From: Deltaproteobacteria bacterium
GTDB taxonomy: Bacteria; Myxococcota; Myxococcia; Myxococcales; SZAS-1
Direction of reading: 5' to 3'
Assembly (NCBI GenBank): GCA_018266075.1
Contig: JAFEBB010000008.1
Location: 99,133-163,132 of the forward strand
DNA: 64,000 nucleotides
The translations under genes were made by a program, and so were the position numbers. Each line of letters opens with the position of its first letter. Position 1 is the stretch's first letter. Shown here one piece after another: positions 36,101 through 46,949 of this stretch. The notes under the pieces were generated by a model, which was not told the origin of the DNA, ran no database searches, and was given only the letters and a program-made list of their open reading frames with translations.

Positions 36101-36161
36101 GGCTGCAGACGTCTCGCACCGTGACCACAGCTCTTCTGGATATCGCCAAGGAGCTGAAGCC

Positions 36162-37262
36162 ATGAAGGTCACGCTGAGCGTCATCAAGGCGGATGTCGGT
36201 TCCATCGGCGGGCACCTCGCGCCTTCGGCCCGACTGCTCGAGGTGGTACGGGCGCATGTCCGCAAGGCCGTCGGCGAGCTGCTCATCGACGCGTTCGTCA
36301 GCTCGACCGGTGACGACATCGCCCTCCTCATGACCCATCGCCATGGGATCAACCACAAGGCCGTCCATAAGCTCGCTTGGGACACCTTCCTGGCAGGGAC
36401 CCAGGTGGCGCGCGAGCAAGGCCTCTATGGCGCTGGCCAAGATCTCCTGAAGGAGGCCTTCTCGGGCAACGTGCGCGGGATGGGGCCCGCCTCGGCGGAG
36501 ATGGAGATCGAGGAGCGGCCCAATGAGCCCTTCCTCTTCTTCGCCGCCGACAAGACCGACCCCGGCGCCTTCAATCTGCCGCTGTATCTGGCGTTCGCCG
36601 ACCCCATGAACACACCCGGGCTGCTGCTCTCCCCAAAGATGAGCAAGGGCTTCAAGTTCGTGATCATGGATGTGAGCCACGTCGCGGGCGACCGGATCAT
36701 CGAGCTCAACGCGCCCGAGGAGCTCTACGACATCGCTGCGCTGCTTCGGGATCCCGAGCGGTTCGTCGTGGAGTCGGTGTGGTCGCGCGCGACCAACGAG
36801 CAGGCCGTGGTGGTGGCCACGTCGCGGCTGCACAACATCGCGGGCAAGTACACCGGCAAGGACGACCCGGTGATGCTCGTGCGGGTGCAGATGAACTTCC
36901 CCGCGACCGGCGAGGTGCTCGAGCCCTTCGCCACGGGGCACTTCGTCGCCGGCTCGATGCGCGGCTCGCACCAGATGCCGCTGATGCCCGTCACCCAGGG
37001 CTCGCCCACGAGCTACTTCGACGGCCCGCCGCTCGTGACCGCCGCGGCGCTCTGCGTCCACGAGGGCAAGCTCACCGAGCCCGTCGACGCCTTCGCCCAC
37101 CCGTTCTGGGAGCCGGTGCGCGACCGGGTGGCCACCAAGGCGATGGAGATGCGGCGGCAGGGCTTCTTCGGCGCCGCCATGCTGCCCATGAGCGAGCTCG
37201 AGTACACCGGCATCAAGGAGAAGCTGGAGCGGCTGGAGAAGAGGTTCCTGGTCCGCTCGTGA
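36162..37262 (+). CDS. fbp: Class V fructose-1,6-bisphosphate aldolase/phosphatase
   Basis: The 366-residue protein matches the archaeal-type bifunctional FBP aldolase/phosphatase from end to end. It starts MKVTLSVIKADVGSIGGH and contains MTHRHGINHKAVHKLAW, a metal-binding ADKTDPGAFNLPLYLAFADP, LSPKMSKGFKF, and KYTGKDDPVMLVR. Y230 and K233 in KYTGK correspond to the catalytic tyrosine and Schiff-base lysine of the family. It converts triose phosphates to fructose-6-phosphate in gluconeogenesis. AAGGAG stands eight bases before the ATG. Upstream is a broken protein kinase, still open in the same frame. The patatin gene begins 21 bases after its stop. Confidence 0.9.
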   Translation: MKVTLSVIKADVGSIGGHLAPSARLLEVVRAHVRKAVGELLIDAFVSSTGDDIALLMTHRHGINHKAVHKLAWDTFLAGTQVAREQGLYGAGQDLLKEAFSGNVRGMGPASAEMEIEERPNEPFLFFAADKTDPGAFNLPLYLAFADPMNTPGLLLSPKMSKGFKFVIMDVSHVAGDRIIELNAPEELYDIAALLRDPERFVVESVWSRATNEQAVVVATSRLHNIAGKYTGKDDPVMLVRVQMNFPATGEVLEPFATGHFVAGSMRGSHQMPLMPVTQGSPTSYFDGPPLVTAAALCVHEGKLTEPVDAFAHPFWEPVRDRVATKAMEMRRQGFFGAAMLPMSELEYTGIKEKLERLEKRFLVRS

Positions 37263-37283
37263 CGGGGCGCTTCGGGAGCGAGC

Positions 37284-38531
37284 ATGGCACTGGGCCTGGT
37301 GTTCTCAGGCGGGGCGGCGCGCGGCGCCTATGAAGTGGGCGTGCTGCGCCACCTGGTGGAGCACGTGCTCCCCGACGTCGGTGGCACCTGGCCCTTCCAG
37401 GTCCTGTGCGGGACGTCGGCCGGCGCGATCCACGCCTGTGCCATGGCCGCGGGCGCGCACGAGCCGGCCGCCGCGGCGCGCATGCTGGCGGACCGCTGGC
37501 TCGGCTTCGAGGTCGACCGCTTCGTGCGCCCCGATCTGCGCGCGCTGGTGGCCACGCTGACCGCGCTCCTGGGCCGGCCCCGGCGCGGGCGCACCGCGAG
37601 GCAGCGCGGCCTGCTGGACCCGGCGAGCGTGGCCGAGCTGGTGGCGCAGATTCCCTTCGGGCAGCTCGGCCCGAACCTGGCCCAGGGGCGGGTGACCGGG
37701 GTGAGCGTGAGCACCACCCACGTGGCCACCGGCCGCACCGTGGTCTTCACCCAGCGCCGGGAGCGCACTGTCGCCGCGCGCTCCTCCGATCCCACGGTGG
37801 TGACCCGGGAGGTGGTGCTGGGTCCCGAGCACGCCATGGCCTCGGCGGCGATCCCCTTGCTCTTCCCGGCCGTGCGCATCGACGGCGATCACTACTGCGA
37901 CGGCGGATTGCGGCAGGACGTCCCGCTCTCGCCCGCCCGGCACCTGGGCGCCGACGCGCTGCTGGTGGTGAGCCCGCGGCACGTCGCTGCGGACGACCTG
38001 GACGCGCGCCGTGCCCACGAGGAGGCGTTCCTCGACCCGGTGTTCCTCGCGGGCAAGGCGCTCAACGCGCTCCTCCTCGACGGCTTCGACTCCGATGTGT
38101 ACCGCCTGGAGCAGATCAACGGCCTGCTGGCCGCGGGCGAGCGCCGCTTTGGCCCGGGATACCTCGACGCGCTGAACGACGAGCTGGGCCGCTCCGGCCC
38201 GGACGCGCTGCGGGTGGTGCAGGCCCAGGTGGTGCGGGCCAGCGTGGATCTCGGCCGCCTCGCCGGAGAGGTGGTGCGCACGCGCGAGTTCCGGCGCCGC
38301 GCCACCGGGCTCGTGGGCCGCGCGCTGGTGCGGCTCGCCGAGGGGCCTCGCGGCGACCAGGCCGACCTGCTCTCGTACCTCCTGTTCGACCGCGCATTCT
38401 CCGGGCCGCTCATCGAGCTCGGCCAACTGGACGCCGCGCGGAGCCACGAGTCGCTGTGCCGACTCGTCGCCGGCCAGGAGCCGTCGCCCCCGCCCCGGTC
38501 GATCGAGGTCGATCATCCGGAACCGCGGTGA
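37284..38531 (+). CDS. Patatin-like phospholipase
   Basis: The 415-residue protein has the patatin signatures: the oxyanion hole GGAARG (9-14), nucleophile S45 in GTSAG, and D206 in CDGGL, forming the Ser-Asp dyad. It is a serine acyl hydrolase expected to act on phospholipids or acylglycerols. It has no signal peptide and is probably cytosolic or membrane-associated. The C-terminal 150 residues are helical and unassigned. It begins 21 bases after the fructose-bisphosphatase gene, so the two may be co-transcribed although their roles differ. Confidence 0.9.
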   Translation: MALGLVFSGGAARGAYEVGVLRHLVEHVLPDVGGTWPFQVLCGTSAGAIHACAMAAGAHEPAAAARMLADRWLGFEVDRFVRPDLRALVATLTALLGRPRRGRTARQRGLLDPASVAELVAQIPFGQLGPNLAQGRVTGVSVSTTHVATGRTVVFTQRRERTVAARSSDPTVVTREVVLGPEHAMASAAIPLLFPAVRIDGDHYCDGGLRQDVPLSPARHLGADALLVVSPRHVAADDLDARRAHEEAFLDPVFLAGKALNALLLDGFDSDVYRLEQINGLLAAGERRFGPGYLDALNDELGRSGPDALRVVQAQVVRASVDLGRLAGEVVRTREFRRRATGLVGRALVRLAEGPRGDQADLLSYLLFDRAFSGPLIELGQLDAARSHESLCRLVAGQEPSPPPRSIEVDHPEPR

Positions 38532-38565
38532 ACGTTCGCGGCGACGCAGCTCCCGCATTCCGGAA

Positions 38566-38838
38566 TCAGTGTGATGGGCCGGCGGGCTCGCCGCTCGGCG
38601 CTCGATTCAGGAGAAAGGCCTCGAGATCCTCCAGCGTTCGAACCTTCGGGTAATCGGGCTCGGCGATCTCGACACCGGTCCTCGTGCTCAGCCCGAGGAG
38701 GAAGCGCAGGAAGTCCATCGAGTCGAGGTCTGCGGCGTCGCGGAGATCCGCGCTCCGCGGGAGGCTCCCGGCATCCACCTCGGGAGCCACCTCGCGAAGT
38801 GCACCGAGGACGTGCGCGTGAATCTCATCGCGGGTCAC
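38566..38838 (-). CDS. Acyl carrier protein-like protein
   Basis: The 90-residue protein has the size and fold pattern of an acyl carrier protein. S40 in the DLDSMDF motif is the expected phosphopantetheine attachment site. The GTG start overlaps the stop of the E2 gene (GTGA), so it is the last gene of the acyl-CoA synthetase / E1 / E2 operon. It is not the housekeeping AcpP by context, since no fatty acid genes are nearby. A role in carrying the acyl product of the complex is an inference from position. Confidence 0.82.
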   Translation of the reverse strand: MTRDEIHAHVLGALREVAPEVDAGSLPRSADLRDAADLDSMDFLRFLLGLSTRTGVEIAEPDYPKVRTLEDLEAFLLNRAPSGEPAGPSH

Positions 38839-39983
38839 AACGCCTCCGGCGCTTGAAGGAGGCGGTCAATGGTGGCGAGAAACCGGCTGCCGGCGTGGCC
38901 ATCGGTGACGCGATGGTCGGCCGCGAGCGTGAACCACGCCGTGCGGCGCTCGGTCGCTCCTGCCGCCGAGCCGTGCTGTCGGATCCGCCCGATGCCCACC
39001 AGCGCGACCTGCGGCGGAAAGATGACGCCCTGGACCATGTCCGCGCCCCGGTCGCCGAGCTGGGAGACGGTCAGGGTGGCGAGCTCGAGATCCGAGCTGC
39101 GCAGGGCGCCGCTCCGGGCGCGCCCAGCGGCTTGTTCGAGGGCCTGGTAGAGCTGAACCACGGAGAGCTTCTCCGCGTCGCGCACGGCCACCACCACCAG
39201 CCCGCTCGGCCGCAGCGAGACCGCCACCCCGAGCGCCACGGTGGATTGAGGCCGGAAGGCGCCGTCGACCCAGTGGCCGTTGAAGCCAGGGACCTCCACC
39301 GCGGCCCGCGCCACCGCAGCGAGCAGCACCGCTGCGGGCAGCACCCGCTCGGCGAGGGTTCGTGCCGCGTTCTCGCGGGTGAGCCAGTCGAAGCAGCGGG
39401 TCAGGTCGACCTCGCTGGCCAGGTAGTAGTGGGGGATCTCGCGCTTGGACCGGCTCACCGCGGCGCCGATGGCGTGGCGCATGGCCGCGGTGCGATCTGC
39501 GGTCGCCGTTGGGGAAGCCGCGGCGCTCGCGTAGCTGGCCACGTCCTCGCGCTGGATGGCGCCGCCAATCCCCGTGCCCCGCACCTGCTCGAGCGGGACG
39601 CCGAGCTCCGCGGCGAGCTTCCGCGCTGCGGGTGAGACGCGGAGCCTGGGGCCTGCGACGGGGCGGGCAACCGGCGAGGCTGGCGCCGGCGCTGGAGGAG
39701 GCGCCTTTGCCTCCGGCCCTTCGTGAGCGGACGGGGCGGTGGCCTCGCCGGGCACGTGCACGTGCGCGAGCACCGTGCCCACGGGGACCTTGGCTCCCAC
39801 CTCGACCCGGATGGCGTCGAGCGTCCCGTGCTCCCAGCATTCGACGTCGATGGCGCCCTTCTCGGTCTCGACCACGGCGATGATCTCCCCGCGCGCCACC
39901 TCCTCGCCCAGCCGCTTCTTCCAGGCCACCAGGGTGGCGGCGTCCATGTCGGCCCCCAGCGACGGCATACGAAAGTCACCCAT
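38835..39983 (-). CDS. Dihydrolipoamide acyltransferase (E2) of a 2-oxo acid dehydrogenase complex
   Basis: The 382-residue protein has one lipoyl domain (1-78, K42 in [11 protein letters not shown]), a Pro/Ala linker, and a peripheral subunit-binding domain (about 118-152; [14 protein letters not shown]). The acyltransferase domain ends with DHRVTDG, the HxxxDG active-site motif. It moves the acyl group from E1-bound thiamine to CoA. It overlaps the E1 beta gene by 8 bases and the carrier protein by 4. No E3 gene is in the operon, so E3 must come from elsewhere. Confidence 0.93.
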   Translation of the reverse strand: MGDFRMPSLGADMDAATLVAWKKRLGEEVARGEIIAVVETEKGAIDVECWEHGTLDAIRVEVGAKVPVGTVLAHVHVPGEATAPSAHEGPEAKAPPPAPAPASPVARPVAGPRLRVSPAARKLAAELGVPLEQVRGTGIGGAIQREDVASYASAAASPTATADRTAAMRHAIGAAVSRSKREIPHYYLASEVDLTRCFDWLTRENAARTLAERVLPAAVLLAAVARAAVEVPGFNGHWVDGAFRPQSTVALGVAVSLRPSGLVVVAVRDAEKLSVVQLYQALEQAAGRARSGALRSSDLELATLTVSQLGDRGADMVQGVIFPPQVALVGIGRIRQHGSAAGATERRTAWFTLAADHRVTDGHAGSRFLATIDRLLQAPEAL

Positions 39984-40965
39984 GGCCCAGCGACTCCTTC
40001 GCGGCCCGGACGATGCCTTCCACCTGAGGGAGGCAGGCCTCCTCGAGGTGGTGGGGATAGGGCACCGGCACCTCGAGCGAGCAGACGCGGGCCACGGGCG
40101 CGTCGAGGTCGAAGAAGCCCGACTCCATCAGGCGCGCGCTGATCTCCGCGGAGATGCTCCCGCTGCGCCAGCCCTCGTCGACGATCAGCGCGCGGCGCGT
40201 GCGGCGGACGGACTCCAGGATGGTCCGATCGTCGAGCGGGCGCAGGGTGCGCAGGTCCAACACCTCGGCCGAGATGCCCTCGCGGTCGAGCTCGGCGGCG
40301 GCGGCGAGGACCTTGGCCAGCGAGCCGCCGTAGGTGATGACCGAGAGGTCCTGGCCCGCGCGGCGAATGGCGGCGCGGTCGATCTCCACCGCGCCCGCGT
40401 TGGGCGCGAGCTCGCCCGAGGCGTTGTAGAGCGTGGCGTGCTCGCAGATGAGCACCGGGTCGGGATCCTGGAGCGCGGTCCAGAGCATGCCCCGCGCGTC
40501 CTCGAGCGTGGCCGGGACGAGCACCTTGATCCCGGGAATGTGGGCGAACCAACCCTCGAAGCTGTGCGAGTGCTGCGCGGCGACCTGCCGGCCCGCGCCG
40601 GTGGCCATGCGAATCACCAGGGGCACACCCAGCTGGCCGCCGGACATGTGTCGAAGCGTGGCGGCGTTGTTGACGATCTGATCGAGCGCGAGGAGCGCGA
40701 AGTTGCAGGTCATCACCTCCACGATGGGGCGCATGCCGCCGATGGCCGCGCCGATGCCCGCCCCCACGAAGACCGACTCCGAGAGCGGCGTGTCGCGAAT
40801 GCGCTCGGGCCCGAACTCGGCGAGCAGCCCCCGGGTCACCGCATAGGCGCCGCCGTAGCGGCCCACGTCTTCGCCCATGACGAACACGCGCGGGTCGCGC
40901 TGGAGGGCCTCGCGGTGGGCGGCCCGCAGGGCCTCCCGATAGGTGGTCGCCCCGGGCGCGCTCAT
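39976..40965 (-). CDS. pdhB: 2-oxo acid dehydrogenase E1 component, beta subunit
   Basis: The 329-residue protein is a full-length E1 beta chain. It has [56 protein letters not shown], and the C-terminal transketolase domain with [14 protein letters not shown]. With the alpha subunit it forms the thiamine-diphosphate decarboxylase. The sequence type fits pyruvate or acetoin dehydrogenase more than branched-chain, but the substrate cannot be fixed by eye. It starts four bases inside the alpha gene end (40962-40965). Confidence 0.92.
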   Translation of the reverse strand: MSAPGATTYREALRAAHREALQRDPRVFVMGEDVGRYGGAYAVTRGLLAEFGPERIRDTPLSESVFVGAGIGAAIGGMRPIVEVMTCNFALLALDQIVNNAATLRHMSGGQLGVPLVIRMATGAGRQVAAQHSHSFEGWFAHIPGIKVLVPATLEDARGMLWTALQDPDPVLICEHATLYNASGELAPNAGAVEIDRAAIRRAGQDLSVITYGGSLAKVLAAAAELDREGISAEVLDLRTLRPLDDRTILESVRRTRRALIVDEGWRSGSISAEISARLMESGFFDLDAPVARVCSLEVPVPYPHHLEEACLPQVEGIVRAAKESLGHG

Positions 40966-41950
40966 TGCGGGGCCTCTTTCTCCGCGTGGACGAAGCGCGT
41001 GAGCGACGTCTCCGGCTCCCAGGTCCCCTGCTCCGCGAAGCGCACCGCGTCGTCGAGCTCGCGCGAGAGGGACTGCTCCAGGTTCCGCTCGGTGTCGGCG
41101 TCGAGCACGCCCGACTGGCGCAGCGAGGCGGCGTAGGTGAGCACCGGGTCGCGCTTCTTCCAGGCCTCGACCTCGGACTTCTCGCGGTAGAGCTCCGGGT
41201 CGTACATGGAGTGCGCGCGGAAGCGGTACGTCTTGCACTCCAGGAAGAAGGGCGCCTTGCCCTGGCGCACCCGGTCGGCGGCCTCGCGCGCGGCGCGCTC
41301 CACGGCGCGCACGTCCATGCCGTCCACCGACTGGGCCGCGACCCCGTACCCGCGGGCCTTGAGCACCAGGTCGAGTTGCGCCTGGTGCCGGTCGAGGGCC
41401 GTGCCCATGGCGTAGAAGTTGTTCTCGCAGATGAAGAGCACCGGCAGTTGCCAGAGCGAGGCCAGGTTCATCGACTCGTGGAACTCGCCCTCGGCAATGG
41501 AGCCGTCGCCGAAGTAGCAGGCGGTGACGCGCGAGAGGCCGCGCAGCTTGTCGGCAAGGGCGAGGCCCACCGCGACCGGCAGCCCGCCGGCGACGATGGC
41601 GTAGCCGCCGTAGAAGCGGCGCTTCGCGTCGAAGAAGTGCATGGAGCCGCCGCGGCCGCCGCTGCAGCCCTCGGCCTTGCCATAGAGCTCGGCCATCAGC
41701 GCCGGCATGGGCACTCCGCGGACCAGCGCGTGGCCGTGCTCGCGGTAGGCGGCGACGATGGCGTCGTCCGCCGTGATCGCCTGCAGGGTGCCCACCGCCA
41801 CCGCCTCCTCGCCGATGTAGAGGTGGAGGAAGCCGCGGATCTTCTGGGCACTGTAGAGCTCGGCGCACTTCTCCTCGAAGAGCCGGATGCGGCGCATCTG
41901 ACGCCAGAGCTCCAGCGCGTGCTCGCGGGTTTCGGTCTGGGGCTCGGCGC

Positions 41951-41954
<4 letters not shown>
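40962..41954 (-). CDS. pdhA: 2-oxo acid dehydrogenase E1 component, alpha subunit
   Basis: The 330-residue protein has the E1 alpha features: [15 protein letters not shown] at the start, [19 protein letters not shown], and the thiamine-diphosphate motif [15 protein letters not shown] ending in [15 protein letters not shown] is the phosphorylation-loop region. Its start overlaps the stop of the acyl-CoA synthetase gene by four bases (ATGA), and its end overlaps the beta gene. Pyruvate or acetoin is the likely substrate. Confidence 0.92.
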
Positions 41955-43708
<1,754 letters not shown>

Positions 43709-43932
43709 CCGACGCCTCTCGCGTGCGCCAGGTCGGTACCGCTCGAACAGGACTTGGCTGGCTGAGGGTGGAGACGACCGATGCGTCCGGCAAGCCCCAG
43801 CGCGGCGCGCGCGGGCAAAGGGTCTCCGGCGATGTCGCCCACAGACCTTGCCTCCTTGGGAGTCGGACCTACCTTCGGCGCTCCGGCGTTCCCCACGCCG
43901 GCAACCGTCAACCCTCTTGCAAGGAAAGCGTC

Positions 43933-44379
43933 ATGGCCATCACCCGCTGGGATCCGCTGTCCGAGCTCCGCAACTTGAGCCACCGCATGGAGCGCGCCTT
44001 CGCGCCATTTCAGAGCTTCGGTAGCTTCGAGCCGCTGCGAGCCGTCGAGGAGGAGAGCTGGCCCAACGTCGATGTCTACGAGGACAAGGAAGAGGTCGTC
44101 TTCCGAGCGGAGCTGCCGGGCATCGAGCAGAAGGACGTGGAGGTGGTGCTGGAGGACTCGACGCTCACCATCCGCGGTGAGCGCAAGCTCTTCAACGAGG
44201 AGAAGCGCGAGAACTACCGGCGCATCGAGACGGGCTATGGCGCCTTCTCGCGCTCCTTCGCGCTGCCCAGCACGATCGACCGCGACAAGCTCCGCGCGGA
44301 GATGAAGAAGGGCGTGCTCGAGGTGCACGTGCCCAAGCGCGAGGGCGCGAAGGGAAAGAACATCCCCATTAGCGGCTGA
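43933..44379 (+). CDS. Small heat-shock protein, Hsp20/alpha-crystallin family
   Basis: The 148-residue protein has a short N-terminal arm (MAITRWDPLSELRNLSHRM) and a full alpha-crystallin domain (about 45-135; WPNVDVYEDKEEVVFRAELPG, LTIRGERK, GVLEVHVPK). A C-terminal IPI anchor (NIPISG) lets dimers assemble into oligomers. It is an ATP-independent holdase. AAGGAAA stands about six bases before the ATG. The 224-base gap to the divergent acyl-CoA synthetase gene probably holds both promoters, but I could not identify a heat-shock element. Confidence 0.92.
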   Translation: MAITRWDPLSELRNLSHRMERAFAPFQSFGSFEPLRAVEEESWPNVDVYEDKEEVVFRAELPGIEQKDVEVVLEDSTLTIRGERKLFNEEKRENYRRIETGYGAFSRSFALPSTIDRDKLRAEMKKGVLEVHVPKREGAKGKNIPISG

Positions 44380-45072
44380 GTTCGCGCCGGCCGCTCCAAA
44401 CGTCAGCTCCACGTGAGCCGGCGACCGATCCGTCGTGAAGGTCGGAGCGGGAGATCACTCCGGGTCCGGCTCGAAGATCGCCTCATAGATCGGCTCGGAG
44501 GGGGTTCCGTTTCGCGCGGTCCGCGCCGGGCCTTGGATGAGCACGGGTCTTCGAGATGTGCCGTCCGAAGTGGTTCCACTCTTCGACGGCGGGACGGGCA
44601 ACGCGCGGGCCGAGGTGAACGCAAAGCCATTGGCGAACCGCCAAACGACACTGATCTCGAAATCCTCACCGCCGAGCTGCAAGGTCTCCATGCAGCACTC
44701 CAATCCGTTTGGGTCGGGGCTCCACCCGACCGGAAACCCGTTCGGCCCTCGATGCCCCACACCTGGCACGGAGTGAGTTCTCGCCCGGCCGCTTGCCCGG
44801 AGGACTCGGCTCCACAGGATGCGGATGCAGGCGCTCGAGGCACATGTGTCGGCGGTCGCACGGAGAAGCTCGCATGGACGGCTGGGGCCGCTTGAAGTCG
44901 AATCTGCTGCGTCGACGAAATGACGACAAGCGCGCCTCACCTCCTGAACGGACGACGCCGAGATCGAATCTCTGCTGTCCAAGTGGGCACGCGTCGGCAC
45001 ACGGGCGCAAGGAGGTCCAAGCGCGTCCCGACGGAAGAGGTGCGCACGGCTTGCGTCACCACACCGCAAGTT
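44380..45072. other. Intergenic stretch, at most a small ORF
   Basis: Between the heat-shock gene and the polymerase gene I see only one weak minus-strand candidate (44455-44691). The rest of these 693 bases is without recognisable genes, RNA or repeats. Confidence 0.4.
44455..44691 (-). CDS. Doubtful 78-residue ORF or gene remnant
   Basis: The frame METLQLGGEDFEISVVWRFA and following has protein-like alternation of hydrophobic and polar residues at its start, and a low-complexity end. Upstream of the ATG the same frame reads GFPVGWSPDPNGLECC, also plausible coding, so this could be the tail of a longer decayed gene. No ribosome site and no family are evident. Confidence 0.25.
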   Translation of the reverse strand: METLQLGGEDFEISVVWRFANGFAFTSARALPVPPSKSGTTSDGTSRRPVLIQGPARTARNGTPSEPIYEAIFEPDPE

Positions 45073-46824
45073 TCACGGTGGGTGCGTGACATGGCCGGGT
45101 GAACGCGCGGGCTTTCGGCGAAGGCGGCCCTGTAGGGCGTCCCAGCTCGAGGCGTTGAGCACGTCTCCCCGCTCCAGCCAGCCGCGCCGCGCCATCCACA
45201 CGCCGAACTGAAGGTTGGCCAGCTGAGAGACGTGGTGCGCGTCGGAGGAGATCACCACCGGCACGCCCGCGCGCTTGGCAGCGCGGCAGCCCTGGTCGTC
45301 GAGGTCCATGCGCTCGGGCGTGGCGTTGGCCTCCAGGGCCACGCCGTGCTCGCGCGCGGCCGCCAGCACGGCCTCCAGGTCGAGCGCACACGGATCGCGC
45401 TGGCCGAGCTGGCGCCCGGTGGGGTGACCCAGCACGTCCACCAGGCCGCTCCGGATGGCGGCGATCATTCGCGCCGTCATCACCTCGCGCGGGTCGTTGA
45501 AGTGCGCGTGCACGCTCGCCACCACGAGGTCCAGCTTGGCCAGCGCGGCGTCAGGCAGGTCGAGCTCGCCCTGGGGCCCGATGTCCACCTCGATCCCCGC
45601 AAGCAGGTGCGGCCTTCCCCCGAGCTCGTGGTCCAGCGCGCGCAGCCGCTTCGCGTGCCGCGCGAGCTGCGTGGGCCCGAGCCCGAGGGGCCGCGACCGC
45701 GAGTGGTCCGTGATGGCCAGGTACTCGCGGCCCAGCCGCCGCGCCTCGGCCGCGAGCTCCTCGACGCTGGAGGTGCCATCCGAGGACGCGTTGGAGTGCA
45801 CGTGCAGATCGCCGCGCAGATCCTCCAGCTCCACCAACCGCGGCAGCTCGCCCTGGGCGGCGGCCTCGAGCTCGCCGGTGTCTTCGCGGAGCTCGGGCGG
45901 AATGTAGGGCAGGCCCACGGCGCGGTAGACCTCCTCCTCGGTGGCGCCGCCGATGCAGCGATCGCGGCCGTCGAAGATGCCGTACTCGCTGAGCTTGAGC
46001 CCCTTGCGCACCGCCCTCATGCGGACCGCGATGTTGTGGGCCTTGCTGCCGGTGAAGTAGTGCAGCGCCGCGCCGAAGCAGTCGGGCTCGACGATGCGCA
46101 GGTCTGCCGAGAGCCCCGCAGCGAGGCGCACCGTGCACCGCGTGGGTCCCGCAGCCTGGACGTGCTCCACGCCGCGCCCGTGGGTGAACGCGCGCACCAC
46201 CGGCTGGGGGTTGCGGGTGGCCACCAGCAGGTCGAGGTCACCCACCGTCTCCTTGCGGCGCCGGAGGCTGCCCGCGGCCTCGGCGCGCTCGACGCCGGGA
46301 ACCTGGCGCAGCACCCGAAGCAGCTCCTCGGCGAACCCGAGCGCGCGGAAGAGCGGCGTCCGCCCACGCCGGGCGCGGTACCGGGCGATGGCCTCGGCGA
46401 TGGTGGCCACGCGCTTCGCTCCCAGCCTCGGCACGCGAGCCAGCCGGCCATCGCGACAGGCCTCCTCCAGCGCGTCGACCGAGGTCACCTGCAGCTTCTT
46501 CCACGCCGCCGAGGCCGTGGTCGGGCCCACGCCCTCCACCTGGAGCAGCTCGCGCACGCCCGGGGGCACCTTCGCAGCGAGCGCGTCGTATTCGTCGAAG
46601 CTGCCGTGGGCCAGGAGCTGCTCCACGTGACCCTGGATCCCCGAACCAATGCCCGGGAGCTCGGCGAACTTCCCCTCGCGAACCAGGTCCTCGGCCCGGC
46701 TGGAGAGGAGCTCGATGAGCTGGGCCGCGCGCCGGTAGGCCCGCGCACGAAACGCGCTCCCGCCGGTGAGGTCGATGAGGTCGGCCATTCCGCTCAGGCG
46801 CTGGGCGATCTCCGGGTTCTCCAT
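45073..46824 (-). CDS. polX: Family X DNA polymerase with C-terminal PHP domain
   Basis: The 583-residue protein has an N-terminal 8-kDa-like helix-hairpin-helix region (FRARAYRRAA, LPGIGSGI, VEGVGPTTASAAW). The PolX palm has GSLRRRKETVGDLDLL with its metal-binding aspartates. A C-terminal PHP domain follows (DLHVHSNASSDG, AITDHSRSR, EVDIGP, HPTGR, SSDAHH). Bacterial PolX enzymes of this design fill gaps in base-excision repair and the PHP part carries 3'-5' exonuclease or phosphatase activity. The ATG at 46824 has GAGGTG close upstream. It is divergent from the nicotinate phosphoribosyltransferase gene. Confidence 0.93.
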   Translation of the reverse strand: MENPEIAQRLSGMADLIDLTGGSAFRARAYRRAAQLIELLSSRAEDLVREGKFAELPGIGSGIQGHVEQLLAHGSFDEYDALAAKVPPGVRELLQVEGVGPTTASAAWKKLQVTSVDALEEACRDGRLARVPRLGAKRVATIAEAIARYRARRGRTPLFRALGFAEELLRVLRQVPGVERAEAAGSLRRRKETVGDLDLLVATRNPQPVVRAFTHGRGVEHVQAAGPTRCTVRLAAGLSADLRIVEPDCFGAALHYFTGSKAHNIAVRMRAVRKGLKLSEYGIFDGRDRCIGGATEEEVYRAVGLPYIPPELREDTGELEAAAQGELPRLVELEDLRGDLHVHSNASSDGTSSVEELAAEARRLGREYLAITDHSRSRPLGLGPTQLARHAKRLRALDHELGGRPHLLAGIEVDIGPQGELDLPDAALAKLDLVVASVHAHFNDPREVMTARMIAAIRSGLVDVLGHPTGRQLGQRDPCALDLEAVLAAAREHGVALEANATPERMDLDDQGCRAAKRAGVPVVISSDAHHVSQLANLQFGVWMARRGWLERGDVLNASSWDALQGRLRRKPARSPGHVTHPP

Positions 46825-46949
46825 GTCGCACCTCGCTGCGCCGGAGGTGCGCTGCAAGAAGCCTGCGCAGCCTGGCAGGCCACGGACGACTCTCCTTCTT
46901 GCGCGCGTCTCACAACTCGCCGGCACGCGGCTCGCAGTCGTCGAGGTCC

